DNA from: Gorsachius magnificus
Taxonomy: Eukaryota > Chordata > Aves > Pelecaniformes > Ardeidae
Reading direction: 5' to 3'
Assembly (NCBI GenBank): GCA_034008185.1
Contig: CM067105.1
Location: forward strand, 2,046,001 to 2,110,000
Length of the DNA: 64,000 nucleotides
Within the stretch, counting starts at the first letter, position 1; every line of letters begins with the position of its first letter. The notes beneath the pieces were generated by a model. That model had not been told where the DNA came from. It worked only from the letters and a program-made list of their open reading frames with translations, and did not search any database. Positions 19,611-29,435 of the stretch are shown piece after piece. Position numbers and translations under genes: made by a program.

Positions 19611-21092
19611 ACCGAAGGAGTTGGCAGAGGAGCTTGCCAAGCTACTCTCCACCATTTATCAGCAGTCCTGGAGAACAGGGGAGGTCCCAGATGACTGGAG
19701 GTTGGCAAATGTGACGCCTATCTTCAAGAAGGGCTGGAAGGAGGATCCAGGGAACTACAGACCAGTCAGCCTGACCTCAGTACCGGGGAAGATTATGGAG
19801 CGTTTCATCTTGAGTGTGCTCACCAGGCACATGGAGGACAATCAGGGGATCAGGCCCAGTCATCATGGGTTCATGAAAAGCAGGTCTTGCCTAACGAACC
19901 TCATTTCCTTCTACAACCAGGTGACCCGCCTGGTAGATGAGGGAAAGGCTGTGGGTGTTGTCTACCTGGACTTCAGCAAAGCCTTCGACACAGTCTCCCA
20001 TAGCATTCTCCTGGAGAAGCTGGCAGTTCATGGCCTAGATGGATGTACTCTTTGCTGGGTTAAAAACTGGCTGGATGGCCGAGCCCAGAGAGTTGTGGTG
20101 AATGGAGCTAAGTCCAGTTGGTGGCCGGTCACAAACGGTGTCCCCCAGGGCTCAGTTCTAGGGCCAGTCTTGTTTAATATCTTTCTCAATGACCTGGATG
20201 AGGGGATTGAGTGTGCCCTCAGTAAATTTGCAGATGACACCAAACTGGGTGGTAGTGTTGATCTGCTGGAGGGGAGGAGGGCTCTGCAGAGGGACCTGGA
20301 CAGGCTGGATCGATGGGTCCAGGCCAACTGTATGAGGTTCAATAAGGCCAAGTGCCAGGTCCTGCACTTTGGTCACAACAACCCCATGCAGTGCTACAGG
20401 CTTGGGGAAGAGTGGCTGGAAGGCTGCCTGTTGGAAAAAGACCTGGGAGTACTCGTTGACAGGCGGCTGAATATAAGCCAGCGGTGTGTCCAGGTGGCCA
20501 AGAAGGCCAACGGCATCCTGGCTTGTATCAGGAATAGTGTGGCCAGCAGGAGTAGGCAAGTGATCGTGCCCCTGTACTCAGTGCTGGTTTTCAGTTTTGG
20601 GCCCCTCAGTACAAGAAAAACGTTGACTTGCTGGAACATGTCCAGAGGAGAGCCACAAAGCTGGGGAGGGGTCTGGAACACAAGTCATACGAGGAGCGGC
20701 TGAAGGAGCTGGGGTTGTTTAGTCTGGAGAAGAGGAGGCTGAGGGGAGACCTGATTGCCCTCTACAACTGCCTGAGAGGAGCTGTAGTGAGGTGGGGGTC
20801 GGCCTCTTCTCCCTGATAACAGACGATAGGACGAGGGGGAATGGCTTGAAGCTGCACCAAGGCAGGTTTAGGCTAGACATTAGGAAAAACTTCTTCACTG
20901 AGATGGTTGTCAGGCTCTGGAATGAGCTTCCCAGGGAGGTGGTGGAGTCCTCATCCGTGGAGGTATTTAAAAGACAGATAGATGAGGTGCTTAGGGACAT
21001 GGTTTAGTGGTGGGATGGCAGTGCTAGGTTAAAGGTTGGACTCGATGATCTTAAAGGTCTTTTCCAACCAAAGTGATTCTATGATCTCTCCA
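19611..21092 (+). mobile_element. CR1 LINE, 5'-truncated, RT frames
   Basis: A near-identical relative of the 8.9 kb copy. The frame 19621-20703 covers most of the RT, including [29 protein letters not shown], the catalytic FADD and [15 protein letters not shown] small deletion and frame change near 20590 and another near 20790 break the C-terminus (20628-20816, 20792-21007). It ends with a single GATTCTATGAT at about 21085. Confidence 0.9.
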
Positions 21093-21830
21093 GCCTGTCT
21101 AAGTCCTTTGGGACAGCAACCCAGCCTTCCAGCCCTGCCCTGCTCCTCTGAATTGGATGTCTTCTACAAACATTAAAGAAAAGTACTCTCTCATCTCCTC
21201 CAGGACATTAAAAACATGTTAAATAAGGCGGGTTGCAGGATAGACCCCTGCAGGACCCTACTAGCTGGGTGCCTCCAGAGCACCATGCGTGTACCACACT
21301 CCTCCAAGCCCAGATCTTCTACTTACCCGGCCATGCAGCCCATACTGTCCTAACCTGGAGACAAGGCATGTATAGAGGGATGATGCTGAAAGCCTTGATG
21401 ACTTCATGATAGAAGACCATCACTGCTCTCCCTGCATCCAGCAATCGAGTCCTTTCATTACAGGAAGCAAAGAAGATGGCCAGGAACAACGTACCTAGTT
21501 CTTTTACAGAAACCCAGAAATGGGATCCCAGTGGACATGCTCTGGAGCATTCCCCAGGTCATCCTTTGGGCATTTGTGAAAGGTGCGTACAATGTGTGGC
21601 TGCTGTCGGTCATCATGGAGTCCCCACAGTCTCCATGACTTTTCAAAGGCAAACATTGAGGTGACAAAGGCCAGCTCACACAGCTCCTCTCCAAGAGACT
21701 GGTAAGGATTGCATTTGCTCAAGTGATCCCTGACTTGATCCCCATCCAACGCTGGCTGACCTCCTCCAGAGTCCTGCCATGAGTCACAGAGGCCTGGGAG
21801 ACCTTGCTGGAAGAGACTGAGGCAAAAAGG
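21093..21830 (-). mobile_element. Old CR1 fragment
   Basis: On the minus strand the frame near 21504-21893 reads DQVRDHLSKCNPYQSLGEE, the pre-RT segment of an old CR1. The plus-strand text CTGCAGGACCCTACTAGCTGGGTGCCTCC is typical of reversed CR1. A paralogous fragment with the same junction motif (GAGACTGAGGCAAA) lies at 52.1-53.0 kb. Confidence 0.6.
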
Positions 21831-21837
21831 ACACAGC

Positions 21838-22430
21838 AATGCCCTGCAGCCACAGACTCTGTCAAGATTTCTCTCCCCATGAGCTCTCAGCATCCTCCCA
21901 CCCCAGGCTGCCTTTAACCTCTCTCTGCCTCGCTCTTCTCCCCTTGCTGCCTGCAGGCAGTCCCCTCAGCCCTGCTGCGCTTTGCAGAGGAGCCGCTCCT
22001 GGGCAGAGCTGTCTCTCTGCAGTGCTGCCCACTTGCCATCAGCTCCCTCCATCCCAGGAGCCCAGCCCAGCTCAGCAGCAAGGACCAGCCCAAGGCAGCC
22101 CTTGCTCTGCCCCCTCGGGGCTCCCTCCAGGTGTCCCTGGGGCTCCAGGGGAACCTGCTGTGACACAGGCTGAAGTCATCCCTGATGTTCCCTCCCTCTG
22201 CTGGGGAGAGACACTTCTTTCCCGCAGTGTCATTGTTCCTATTAGAAAAATAGTAGTCCATGACGAGCACTTTTTTCCTTCCATCAATAGACAAGACTGA
22301 AGGAAGGTGACAAGACAAGATCTAAGGTCTCCAAGCTGGGAGGATGCGTTCTGTTCAGTGAATGTAGGCATTTCATCTTGGGTCTTTAGACCTGGGGCTA
22401 AAAAGACATGGAGCTCTCCTTTAGCCACCG
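21838..22430 (+). repeat. Orphan copy E of the OR-upstream cassette
   Basis: It matches copies A, B and D from GCAATGCCCTGCAGCCACAGACT through CAGAGGAGCCGCTCCTGGGCAG to the GAGACACTTCTTTCC block. No OR is found on the expected side (below, minus strand); old CR1 sequence abuts the cassette directly at 21838. It is probably the remains of a duplicated OR unit. Confidence 0.75.
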
Positions 22431-22540
22431 ATCAGAACACTCTGAGCTGTGCCATTCAGCCTGTTCCCAATCCACATCTCAGTCTACTCATCCAACCCTC
22501 ACTTTCTGAGCTCCCCCAGCCTTTCCTCTTAGAAGAGATC

Positions 22541-23765
22541 ATAGAATCATAGAATGTTTTGGTTTGGAAGGAACCTTTAGAGGTCATCTAGTCCAACCCC
22601 CCTGCAGTGAGCAGGGACACCACTAACTAGATCAGGTTGCGCAGAGCCCCATCCAACCTGGCCTTGAATGTTTCCAGGGATGGAGCCTTCATTACGTCTC
22701 TGGGAAACCCGTTCCAGTGTTTCGCCACCCTCACTGTAAAGAATTTCTTCCTTAGATCCAGTCTAAACCTACCCTGGTTTAGTTTAAAACCATCACCCCT
22801 TGTCCTGTCACAGATGGCCCTACTAAAAAGATTCTCCCCATCTTTCCTGTGGGCCCCCTTTAGATACTGAAAGGCCGCAATCAGGTCTTCCCGCAGCCTT
22901 CTCTTCTCCAGGCTGAACAACCCCAACCCTCTCAGCCTGTCCTCATAGGAGAGGGGCTCCACCCTTGGATCATTTTTTAGGCCTCCTCTGGACCCACTCC
23001 CAACAGTTCCATGTCCTTCTTGTGCTGAGGGCTCCAGAGCTGGACGCAGGGCTCCAGGTGAGGTCTCACCAGAACAGAGTAGAGGGGCAGAATCCCCTCC
23101 CTCGACCTCCTGGCCATGCTTCTCTTGATGCAGCCCAGGGTATAGTTGGCCTTCTGGGCTGCCAGTGGATATTGCTGGCTCATGTCCAGCTTTTCATCCA
23201 CCAGCACGCCCAAGTCCCTCTCGGCAGGGCTGCTCTCAACCCTTTCTTCCCCCAGCCTGTATTGATACCGGGGGTTACCCCAACCCAGGTGCAGAACCTT
23301 GCACTTGGCCTTGTTGAACCTCATGAGGTTCACACAGGCCCACCTATCCAGCCTGTCCAGGTCTCTCTGGATGACATCCCATCCTTCTGGCGTGTCAACT
23401 GCACCACTCAGCTTGGTGTCATCTGCAAATGTGCTGAGGGTACACTTGATCTCGCTCTCTAAGTCATTGGTGAATATATTAAACAGCACCAGTCCCAGTA
23501 CGGACCCCTGAGGGATACCACTCGTCACCAGTCTCCACCCGGACATTGAGCTATTGACCACTCCCCTCTGGATGTGACCATCCAACCAGTCCCTTATCCA
23601 TGGAACAGTCCACCCATCAAATCCATATATCTCCAAATTAGAGAGAAGGATGTTGTAGGGGACCATGTCAACGGCTTTGCAGAAATACAGATATATGAGG
23701 TTTGTTGCTTTTCCCTTGTCCACGGTTGTTGTCACAGCAACTGCCATGTTGGCAGTTACTCTCTT
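22541..23765 (-). mobile_element. CR1 LINE, RT and 3' end
   Basis: The 3' end lies at 22541 (reversed tail, ATAGAATCATAGAATG). The minus-strand frames 22977-23747 and 22627-22962 carry RT parts [58 protein letters not shown], and the C-terminal RGDGFKLNQGRFRLDLRK. It belongs to a different CR1 subfamily from the 9 and 20 kb copies. It is 5'-truncated near 23765 and the RT is broken by a frame change near 22970. From 23766 to 24190 nothing is recognised. Confidence 0.88.
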
Positions 23766-24189
23766 CTAGAGGCCCAGAAATGTCACCCAACAGACATCTA
23801 ATGGATGGCACACACCTCACCACAGTGAGCTCGTACAGCCTGTGGTTCCCAGGGCTGCACTTTTAGCCTTGTTCAAAGATGCATGCAACATTGGCTTGTT
23901 CTCTCTCACAAGAGACCTCTGCCAGTGATGACCTTTCTCAAGGGTTATTCCAAAGAAATACCCATCTGCCCCTCTAAACTCATCACCACTATGCTGACTG
24001 CTACACCAATATTCTGCCTGTTATACCACGTAGCTTCTATCTATCCAGGATACAATGACCATTTCTGATGTCATCTTCTCAGCAGACTGCCTAGGAAAAA
24101 GCCATTTCCATTATTCTTTAGGTTCCTCCTCCCCTTATTCTCTGTTCATGCAGATACCGCTCACCTATGCTGCTGTTTTGAGCTTCGGG

Positions 24190-24650
24190 CAGTAAAATCT
24201 TACACATGCTTTTCCCTTTTCCAGTGCCTTTGCCTTTCCCTTTGTTTTTATCTTTTCTTTGCATTGCCTTTCCTTCCCTTTCCTTGTTCTCATTTCATCT
24301 TTTTTTTTTAACATTTTGCTTTGGTGGCTTTTTTTGTTTCATACGTTCATTACATTCTTTTCCTTCTTTTCACTCCTTATTTACTTCCTTCCTTTAATTC
24401 CTTCATTTGATTCCTTCTTTTAATTTTTTTCATTACCTGTCATTTTTTTCCCTTTCTCTCATTTCATTTTATGATTTCATTTAATTCCATAATTTCATTT
24501 CATGTCATTCTTTCATAACGTGGTATCGTATCAGTATTCCATTTCGGTTTTTCATCTCAGTTACTTTCATTACCTCATTATTTCGTTTCATTTCATCATT
24601 TCATTGCATTTCATTGCATTTCAATTCATTTCATTTCATAGGTCCTTTTC
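24190..24650 (+). repeat. Pyrimidine-rich simple repeat, ATTTC type
   Basis: A run of TTTCC/TTTC variants that becomes a regular ATTTC/CATTT repeat (from about 24460, many TTTCATTTCATTTC steps). It is low complexity and the ORFs in it are meaningless. Confidence 0.85.
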
Positions 24651-25634
24651 AAAACTCCTTCCCCTCCCCAGGTACAGCGCATCAGTGGCCACCTGAGCAT
24701 CACTAGCAGCAGGCAGTAACCCAGCTGAAAGGGAGCAGAGGAGCCCTGACCAGTGGTCATGCTCAATGCTGCAGAGGAAGGCAAAAAACCCCCGGGGACC
24801 AGTGCCAATCTGCCCCGGGGGAAAATTCCTTCCTGACCCCAGAGCTGGCGATCGGCTGTGCCCTGAGCATGCGAGCAAGACCAGCCTCCTCGTCCCACAG
24901 GCTGCTCCTGCCTCCCAGAAGATGCCCAACCCCTCTTCTCCCTCAACCTGGAGCCATCTTGGGGGCTTCTGAGAGTGGCAAAACGCTTGCAGCTTCATCC
25001 CCTTTGGCAGCCAGAATCCTTCCCATACCTGGTGGGACACCAGTGGGTGCTCCAAAGCACTGGGTCCCCCTGATATACCCTTGCATCCCATTTCTTACGG
25101 CTGCTCCCCCTGGCTCCGCAGGGGATGGATGAGGACGGCAGCTCTGCAGTGCTCCTCAAGAAGGCATGCCCTTGCTCTGGCTGCTGCTCTCCAGCTAGAA
25201 AGGATTCCCCTCCGTCCGATGGGCTCTGAACAGGGCCCTGCCAGGAGCTGGCCTGGCAGTGGAGAACCTCCAGGAGCCTGGTCCAGCCTCCAGCCTTCCT
25301 CCCTCAGCCCCCTCCAGGGAATTGCGCCGCCTCCTCAGGGGCTTCCTCTTGGATGTTTCCCGGCTGCCCCCAGGCCAGCTCTGTCCCGATGGCGACGCTG
25401 GGCTGGCTGGCAGCGGGACGCAGGAGGAGGCCCCCTTGAGCCCCTCCTGGGGCATTGTGACTGCTGCGTGTTGGGCAGGGGCACTGTGACGTGGGGGCCC
25501 CCCTGTGCGCAGCCCGAAGGCCTTTGGGGGCTGTCCCCGAGGGCAGCTGGGCACAGCTGCTGGGCGTCCCTGACGCGTCCCCTGCCACTTGGCTCCCAGG
25601 GACGAGCCCCGTGTTGCTGCTCTCCATACTTACT
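24651..25634. other. GC-rich segment between two ATTTC repeats
   Basis: About 1 kb of GC-rich DNA with overlapping ORFs on both strands (for example 25195-25554 minus and 25081-25791 plus), none with a recognised family. The block around 24780-24870 (ACCCCCGGGGACCAG through GGGGGAAAATTCCTTCC) looks like a dispersed avian repeat, but I cannot name it. Confidence 0.4.
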
Positions 25635-25900
25635 GAATTCATTTCATCATTTCATTGCATTTCAGTTCATCATTTCATTGCATCACTATATTTCATTTCA
25701 GTATTTCAGTTATTTTTGTTATTTCATATCACTTAATTACATTACTTCAGTTCATTATTTCCTTTCATCATTCAATTTTTTTTTTTCATGATTTTTTTTT
25801 TAAATTTAATTCTTTATTTCAGACTTTCAGTCTTTCCCTTCTCTTCCTTTTTTTTCCCCTTTTTTTAATCTATTTTATTAAAATTATATAAAATTTTTCT
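25635..25900 (+). repeat. Second ATTTC-type simple repeat
   Basis: It opens with TTCATTTCATCATTTCATTGCATTTC, nearly the same string as the end of the first repeat (24590-24640), and decays into T-rich sequence ending AAAATTATATAAAA. Confidence 0.85.
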
Positions 25901-25959
25901 TGCATGAGTTGGTCTTCACGTTTGGCAGGCTGTAGGTGTGGCAGGATCTATTGTGTCAT

Positions 25960-26110
25960 TAACATGATCATAATGAGAAAATTTGGTAGGGTGAGGTTGA
26001 GAGTCAGAGGGGTGAAAGTGAGAATGAAACTCATGGATGGAGATAAAAAGACTTTAATAACTCAAAGGAAATTTAAAAATAATAGTTAAGGGAAAGAAAG
26101 AAAATAAAAG
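25960..26110 (+). repeat. Possible ERVL LTR fragment
   Basis: GTGAGAATGAAACTCATGGATGGAGATAAAAAGACTTTAATAACT resembles the conserved internal block of the ERVL-type LTRs at 10.6 and 18.4 kb (CATGGGTTCAGATAAGGACACTTTAATAG). Short and diverged. Confidence 0.35.
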
Positions 26111-26236
26111 GTAAAATCCACTGGGAGGTGTGGCGATGGGATGCCTCTCCTCCCAGCGTTGATGCTCCTCAGCGTGGCCTCTCCCACAGGTGCCTGCCAC
26201 TTGGAGCAGTGCCCCATGGACCCTTCCTCTCGGTGG

Positions 26237-29026
26237 TCATCCCCAGCCCAGCTCAGCCCCCTGCAGGGTGGGCAGGGGCTGCGTTAGCCCTGTGCCCTGC
26301 CCCCCGCTGTGCAAATGACGCAGGCAGAGAGCGACGCTGCAAAGCAAACATCCAACTCTTTTAATGGTGTAAGCAAGAAGTGGGGGGGGTCTGGGAAAGG
26401 GCTGGGGCGGGAGCGGGTGGGTGCAGGTCCCTGCCTCCAGATCTCCTCTGCACACGTGTGCTATGGAGGACGGTGCTGGGCCGGGGGGTTGCAGGTAACC
26501 GTAGGCGTCGGCTGTCCCCATGTCGATCTCCCTCTGCACGAGGAACTGCACCTCGCCAGCCGACATCTGCCAGGCCGCCCACTGCCGCTCCTCCTGGGCC
26601 AGCTTCTTCATGCGCTCCCTCTCGGGCCGCTGCTGGGCCGTGATGGGCACGGACACCTCCTGCTCCTCCAGCGGGGTGGGCTTAGCCACGGCGCACCGTG
26701 ACGGCTGAAGGAGTGGCGGGGAGGCGGCAGGAAGGCACGGCAGCGACAGCGGTGGCGGCATGCGTAGCTGCTGCGGCAGCCTCTCCTGTGCGGTTTGTCC
26801 CCCCGTGGGTGGCCGTCGCAGCCAGCCCGGCTGCTTGGGTTGGGCGGCAGGCCCGGTGCACACTTTGCTGCTCGATGCCGCCACCGGTGCCACCTCCTGC
26901 TTGTGATCAGCTGGGGGCTTGGAGGCAGCCGGCACCACACTGCACCTTGGGGCCAGCGGCAGGGGCTTGGGGACCCTGGGGGGCACGCGGGGGAGGGGCT
27001 GGGGCTCCGGGTCAGGTGGGTGGCGCACTGGCCCCGCCACCTTCACTCTTTGCCCCAGCCGGTGGAAACTCTTGATGGAGTTCATCAAGTGCGCCTTTAG
27101 TTCACTGCAGGGTGTCCTCGGCCCCTGCAGCATTTTGGCCTTGACTTTTTTGGGCAGCAGCCAGTCCTGGGGTCGCAGGTCACGGGGATCCATCCTCCGT
27201 GCCTTCTCCATCAGCCATGGGCGGGGTGGGCGGGCAGGGAGTGGGCACATGGTGCTTTGTCCCCCGGTGTCCCCAGGGCTTCTGGGTCCCTCAAGCACCA
27301 AGGTGGGCACCTTTGTGTCCTCAGATGCCCTGCGCTTGCTGCCAACCACTTGTTGCCTGCTGCTGCCCGCCTGCTGCCCGCTGCCCCCTGCCAACGCGCC
27401 ATCCCTGTCCGGCTTCCCCTCCCACAGGGCTTTTGAGTGTTTTCCCACCCGGCACGCCAGCATCTTCTTCTTGGCTGGCACGTTGTCCCTGGGAGAGGTC
27501 TCTTGCCTTGTGGGGGTGCCGGCTGGCAGATGACGCTGGGGGGCAGCAGGAGCACCGTCCAGGGGACTCCTCCGAGGGCTTGGCAGGGCACTCTCTGGGG
27601 GAGCCTCTGGGCGACCCTTCAGGGGACTCTCTCGAGGAGTCTCCCTTGAAGGCTCCCGAGGAGTCTCCTGAGAAGGGTCCCCAGGGCTCGCTGGCAGCCA
27701 GGTGGGGAGGACTGCTGCCACCCTGCCCTGCTTCCCCTTGGGGTCCTGCAAGGGGGACGTCACCCCCTCTGCCCAGAAGGGGTCGGCATCCCCCAGCATG
27801 GCTGATGACACTGGCTGCTTGGGGAAGTTGCCCTCCACGCTGTGCTCTGAGATGCTGGGGAGCTGGCTGAGGAAGTCAGTGCTGTCAGGGACGTTGGGGA
27901 CATCAGAGATGGTGGGGACAGTGGCCTTGATGTCCTCCAGCATCGCAACCGCTGCTTGCTCCTCAGTGTGGATGCCCTCTGCCCTGTACTTGGAGAGGTC
28001 AGGGAGTTTGTTGAGGGAGGTGGTGAAGTTGGGGACATTGGGGACAGTGGGGAAAGTATCCTCGCTGTCCCCCAGCCCTGCCACCACCAATCCCTTTTTG
28101 GATCAGTCGCTGTTTACCCCGTACCCAGAGAGGTCAAGGAGCTCGTGGATAATGGCGTTCAAGCTGGGGCTGTTGGGGATGTCAGGGACGGTGTCGGTGC
28201 CATCCATGGAGTTGAGCCAGGCGAGCATATCGTTGATGTTAGTGTCACATGCCTGCTGAGGACTGGCCTCAATGAAAGCATCTGGCCCATGATCGGCCAG
28301 GTCCATGGGCCTCTCTGGAGCTGCCGGGGTGGTCACCACTGCTGAAAAAGCAAACAAAAGAAACCCCCGGGGCAATGCAAGCTTTTCTCATTGCTGGTCA
28401 CGCAACTGCAGGCTCTGCTGCCCCGCAAAGCTCACCTTGGGGCTTTGTCGTGGTTCTGCTGGTCGGCAGAGCCAGGGCGGGCTGGTGGGGGCTGCCAGCG
28501 GGGACGCTGTCCTTGATGGCCACTGTGTCCATCTTAAAGGCTTTGGGCGGCTTCTGGGCACTACCGGGCAGGGTGTGGAGCACAGGAGGGCCCTGCACCC
28601 AATGCTGAGCCGTGGGGCAGTGGGGTGGCAGGGGGACGGGGAGGGAAGGGACGTGCAGCACGCAGGAGCCTGTGGGGTACAGGGGCTCCCCCTGGACCAC
28701 AGCCCACGGCCCCAGCCACATCAGCTGGTTGGGCACCAGCGTCCCCGTCACCGCCTGCTGTCCCCAGCCATAGTCAGGGGGACAGGGAGCAGGCACAGGG
28801 GGGAGCTGCACCCCGTGGGGGAGCTGCACCACTGTGGGGAGCTGCACCAGCTGCCCCGGGGCCCCCAGGGGCCCTGGCACCCCCTGCCAGATGGTGGCGG
28901 GCCGGGGTGGAGCTGGGCAGGCTCACCGGACACCGTCAGCCCCGGCACAGAGGGCAGCACGCTGGCGGTGACCAGTGGTGGCACGGCCGGGGCGGTGAAG
29001 CTCACGCCGGGCCCTTGCGACGCCAT
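26237..29026 (-). pseudogene. C2orf78-like (DUF4629-type) spliced gene with one in-frame TGA
   Basis: Function unknown; the family is known in mammals as C2orf78. Proposed coding exons are 29026-28927 (MASQGPGVSF start), 28831-28436 and 28341-26237. The introns are 95 and 94 bp, with GT...AG ends, a good acceptor (TTTGTTTGCTTTTTCAG) before the last exon, and matching phase at both joins. Family signatures are an FHRLGQR segment, a proline/basic middle (about 26700-27200), and near the end QQRPERERMKKLAQEER, QFLVQREIDM and AYGY, which I recall as the hallmark C-terminal block of C2orf78. Three repeats of about 50 residues, each carrying an LP- or LLD-type core, occupy 27800-28210. A TGA at 28103-28105 falls inside the first repeat, yet the frame is open on both sides (617 codons after it). 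About 70 residues follow the AYGY block and may not be native. It is either a recent pseudogene, a sequence error, or a shorter protein starting at 28090. Confidence 0.65.
28103..28105 (-). other. In-frame TGA in the C2orf78-like exon
   Basis: The codon lies between LSGYGVNSD and SKKGLVVAGL. Aligned to the two following internal repeats (LSKYRAEG...AML, ISEHSVEG...AML), the stop falls inside the repeat, so the frame was once continuous. The preceding base is C and the codon could derive from CGA by CpG decay. Confidence 0.7.
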
Positions 29027-29044
29027 CGTCAGCCAGAGAGGGAA

Positions 29045-29094
29045 CCTGTCAAAGGGGGGGGGGTGCTGGCGGGCAGAGCGGTTGGGGGCTTACC
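29045..29094 (-). other. Possible tiny 5'-UTR intron of the C2orf78-like gene
   Basis: On the minus strand a donor (CTCCGG|GTAAGC, exon end 29094) and an acceptor (C-run then TTTGACAG, exon start 29045) lie only 48 bases apart, just upstream of the proposed start at 29026. The acceptor looks genuine, but the short intron makes this donor doubtful. Confidence 0.3.
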
Positions 29095-29242
29095 CGGAGG
29101 GCAGGAGCACCAGGAGGAGCGGGAGCCTGCCCCCTGGCGGTTGCCCAGGGTGGGGTTTGCTGGGGGCAAACAGTGTTGTAGGGTTCCGTCCCCATGGCCA
29201 TCGTTCCGCCAGCCCCTGCTGCAGCCAGCCTTGCGGGGGTGG

Positions 29243-29435
29243 GATTTCTCATCCCACAACACCTTCCCGTCTCGGTGATTTCCCACCCTGTGCATGATTT
29301 CCTGTCCTGAATGATGGTTTCCTCTGCTCACGATGCTTTCCCATCCCAGTGATGATTTCTCAGCCCCGTGATGCTTTGCCATCCCAAGGGTTTACCATCC
29401 CTGCGATTTCCCATCCCACAGATGATTTCTGCGGG
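29243..29435 (+). repeat. Degenerate minisatellite, 15-20 bp units
   Basis: About eleven imperfect units of the form TTTCCCATCCCAGTGATGA follow each other (for example TTTCCCACCCTGTGCATGA and TTTCTCAGCCCCGTGATGC). They lie just upstream of the C2orf78-like gene. Confidence 0.65.

Noticed and set aside
22965..23462. 165-codon plus-strand ORF
   Set aside because: Antisense of the CR1 reverse transcriptase frame on the minus strand.
25081..25791. 236-codon plus-strand ORF in the GC-rich block
   Set aside because: It runs straight into the ATTTC simple repeat and has no family motifs. Openness is explained by base composition.
27199..27870. 223-codon plus-strand ORF and other large plus-strand ORFs
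   Set aside because: They are opposite-strand shadows of the GC-rich C2orf78-like exon.
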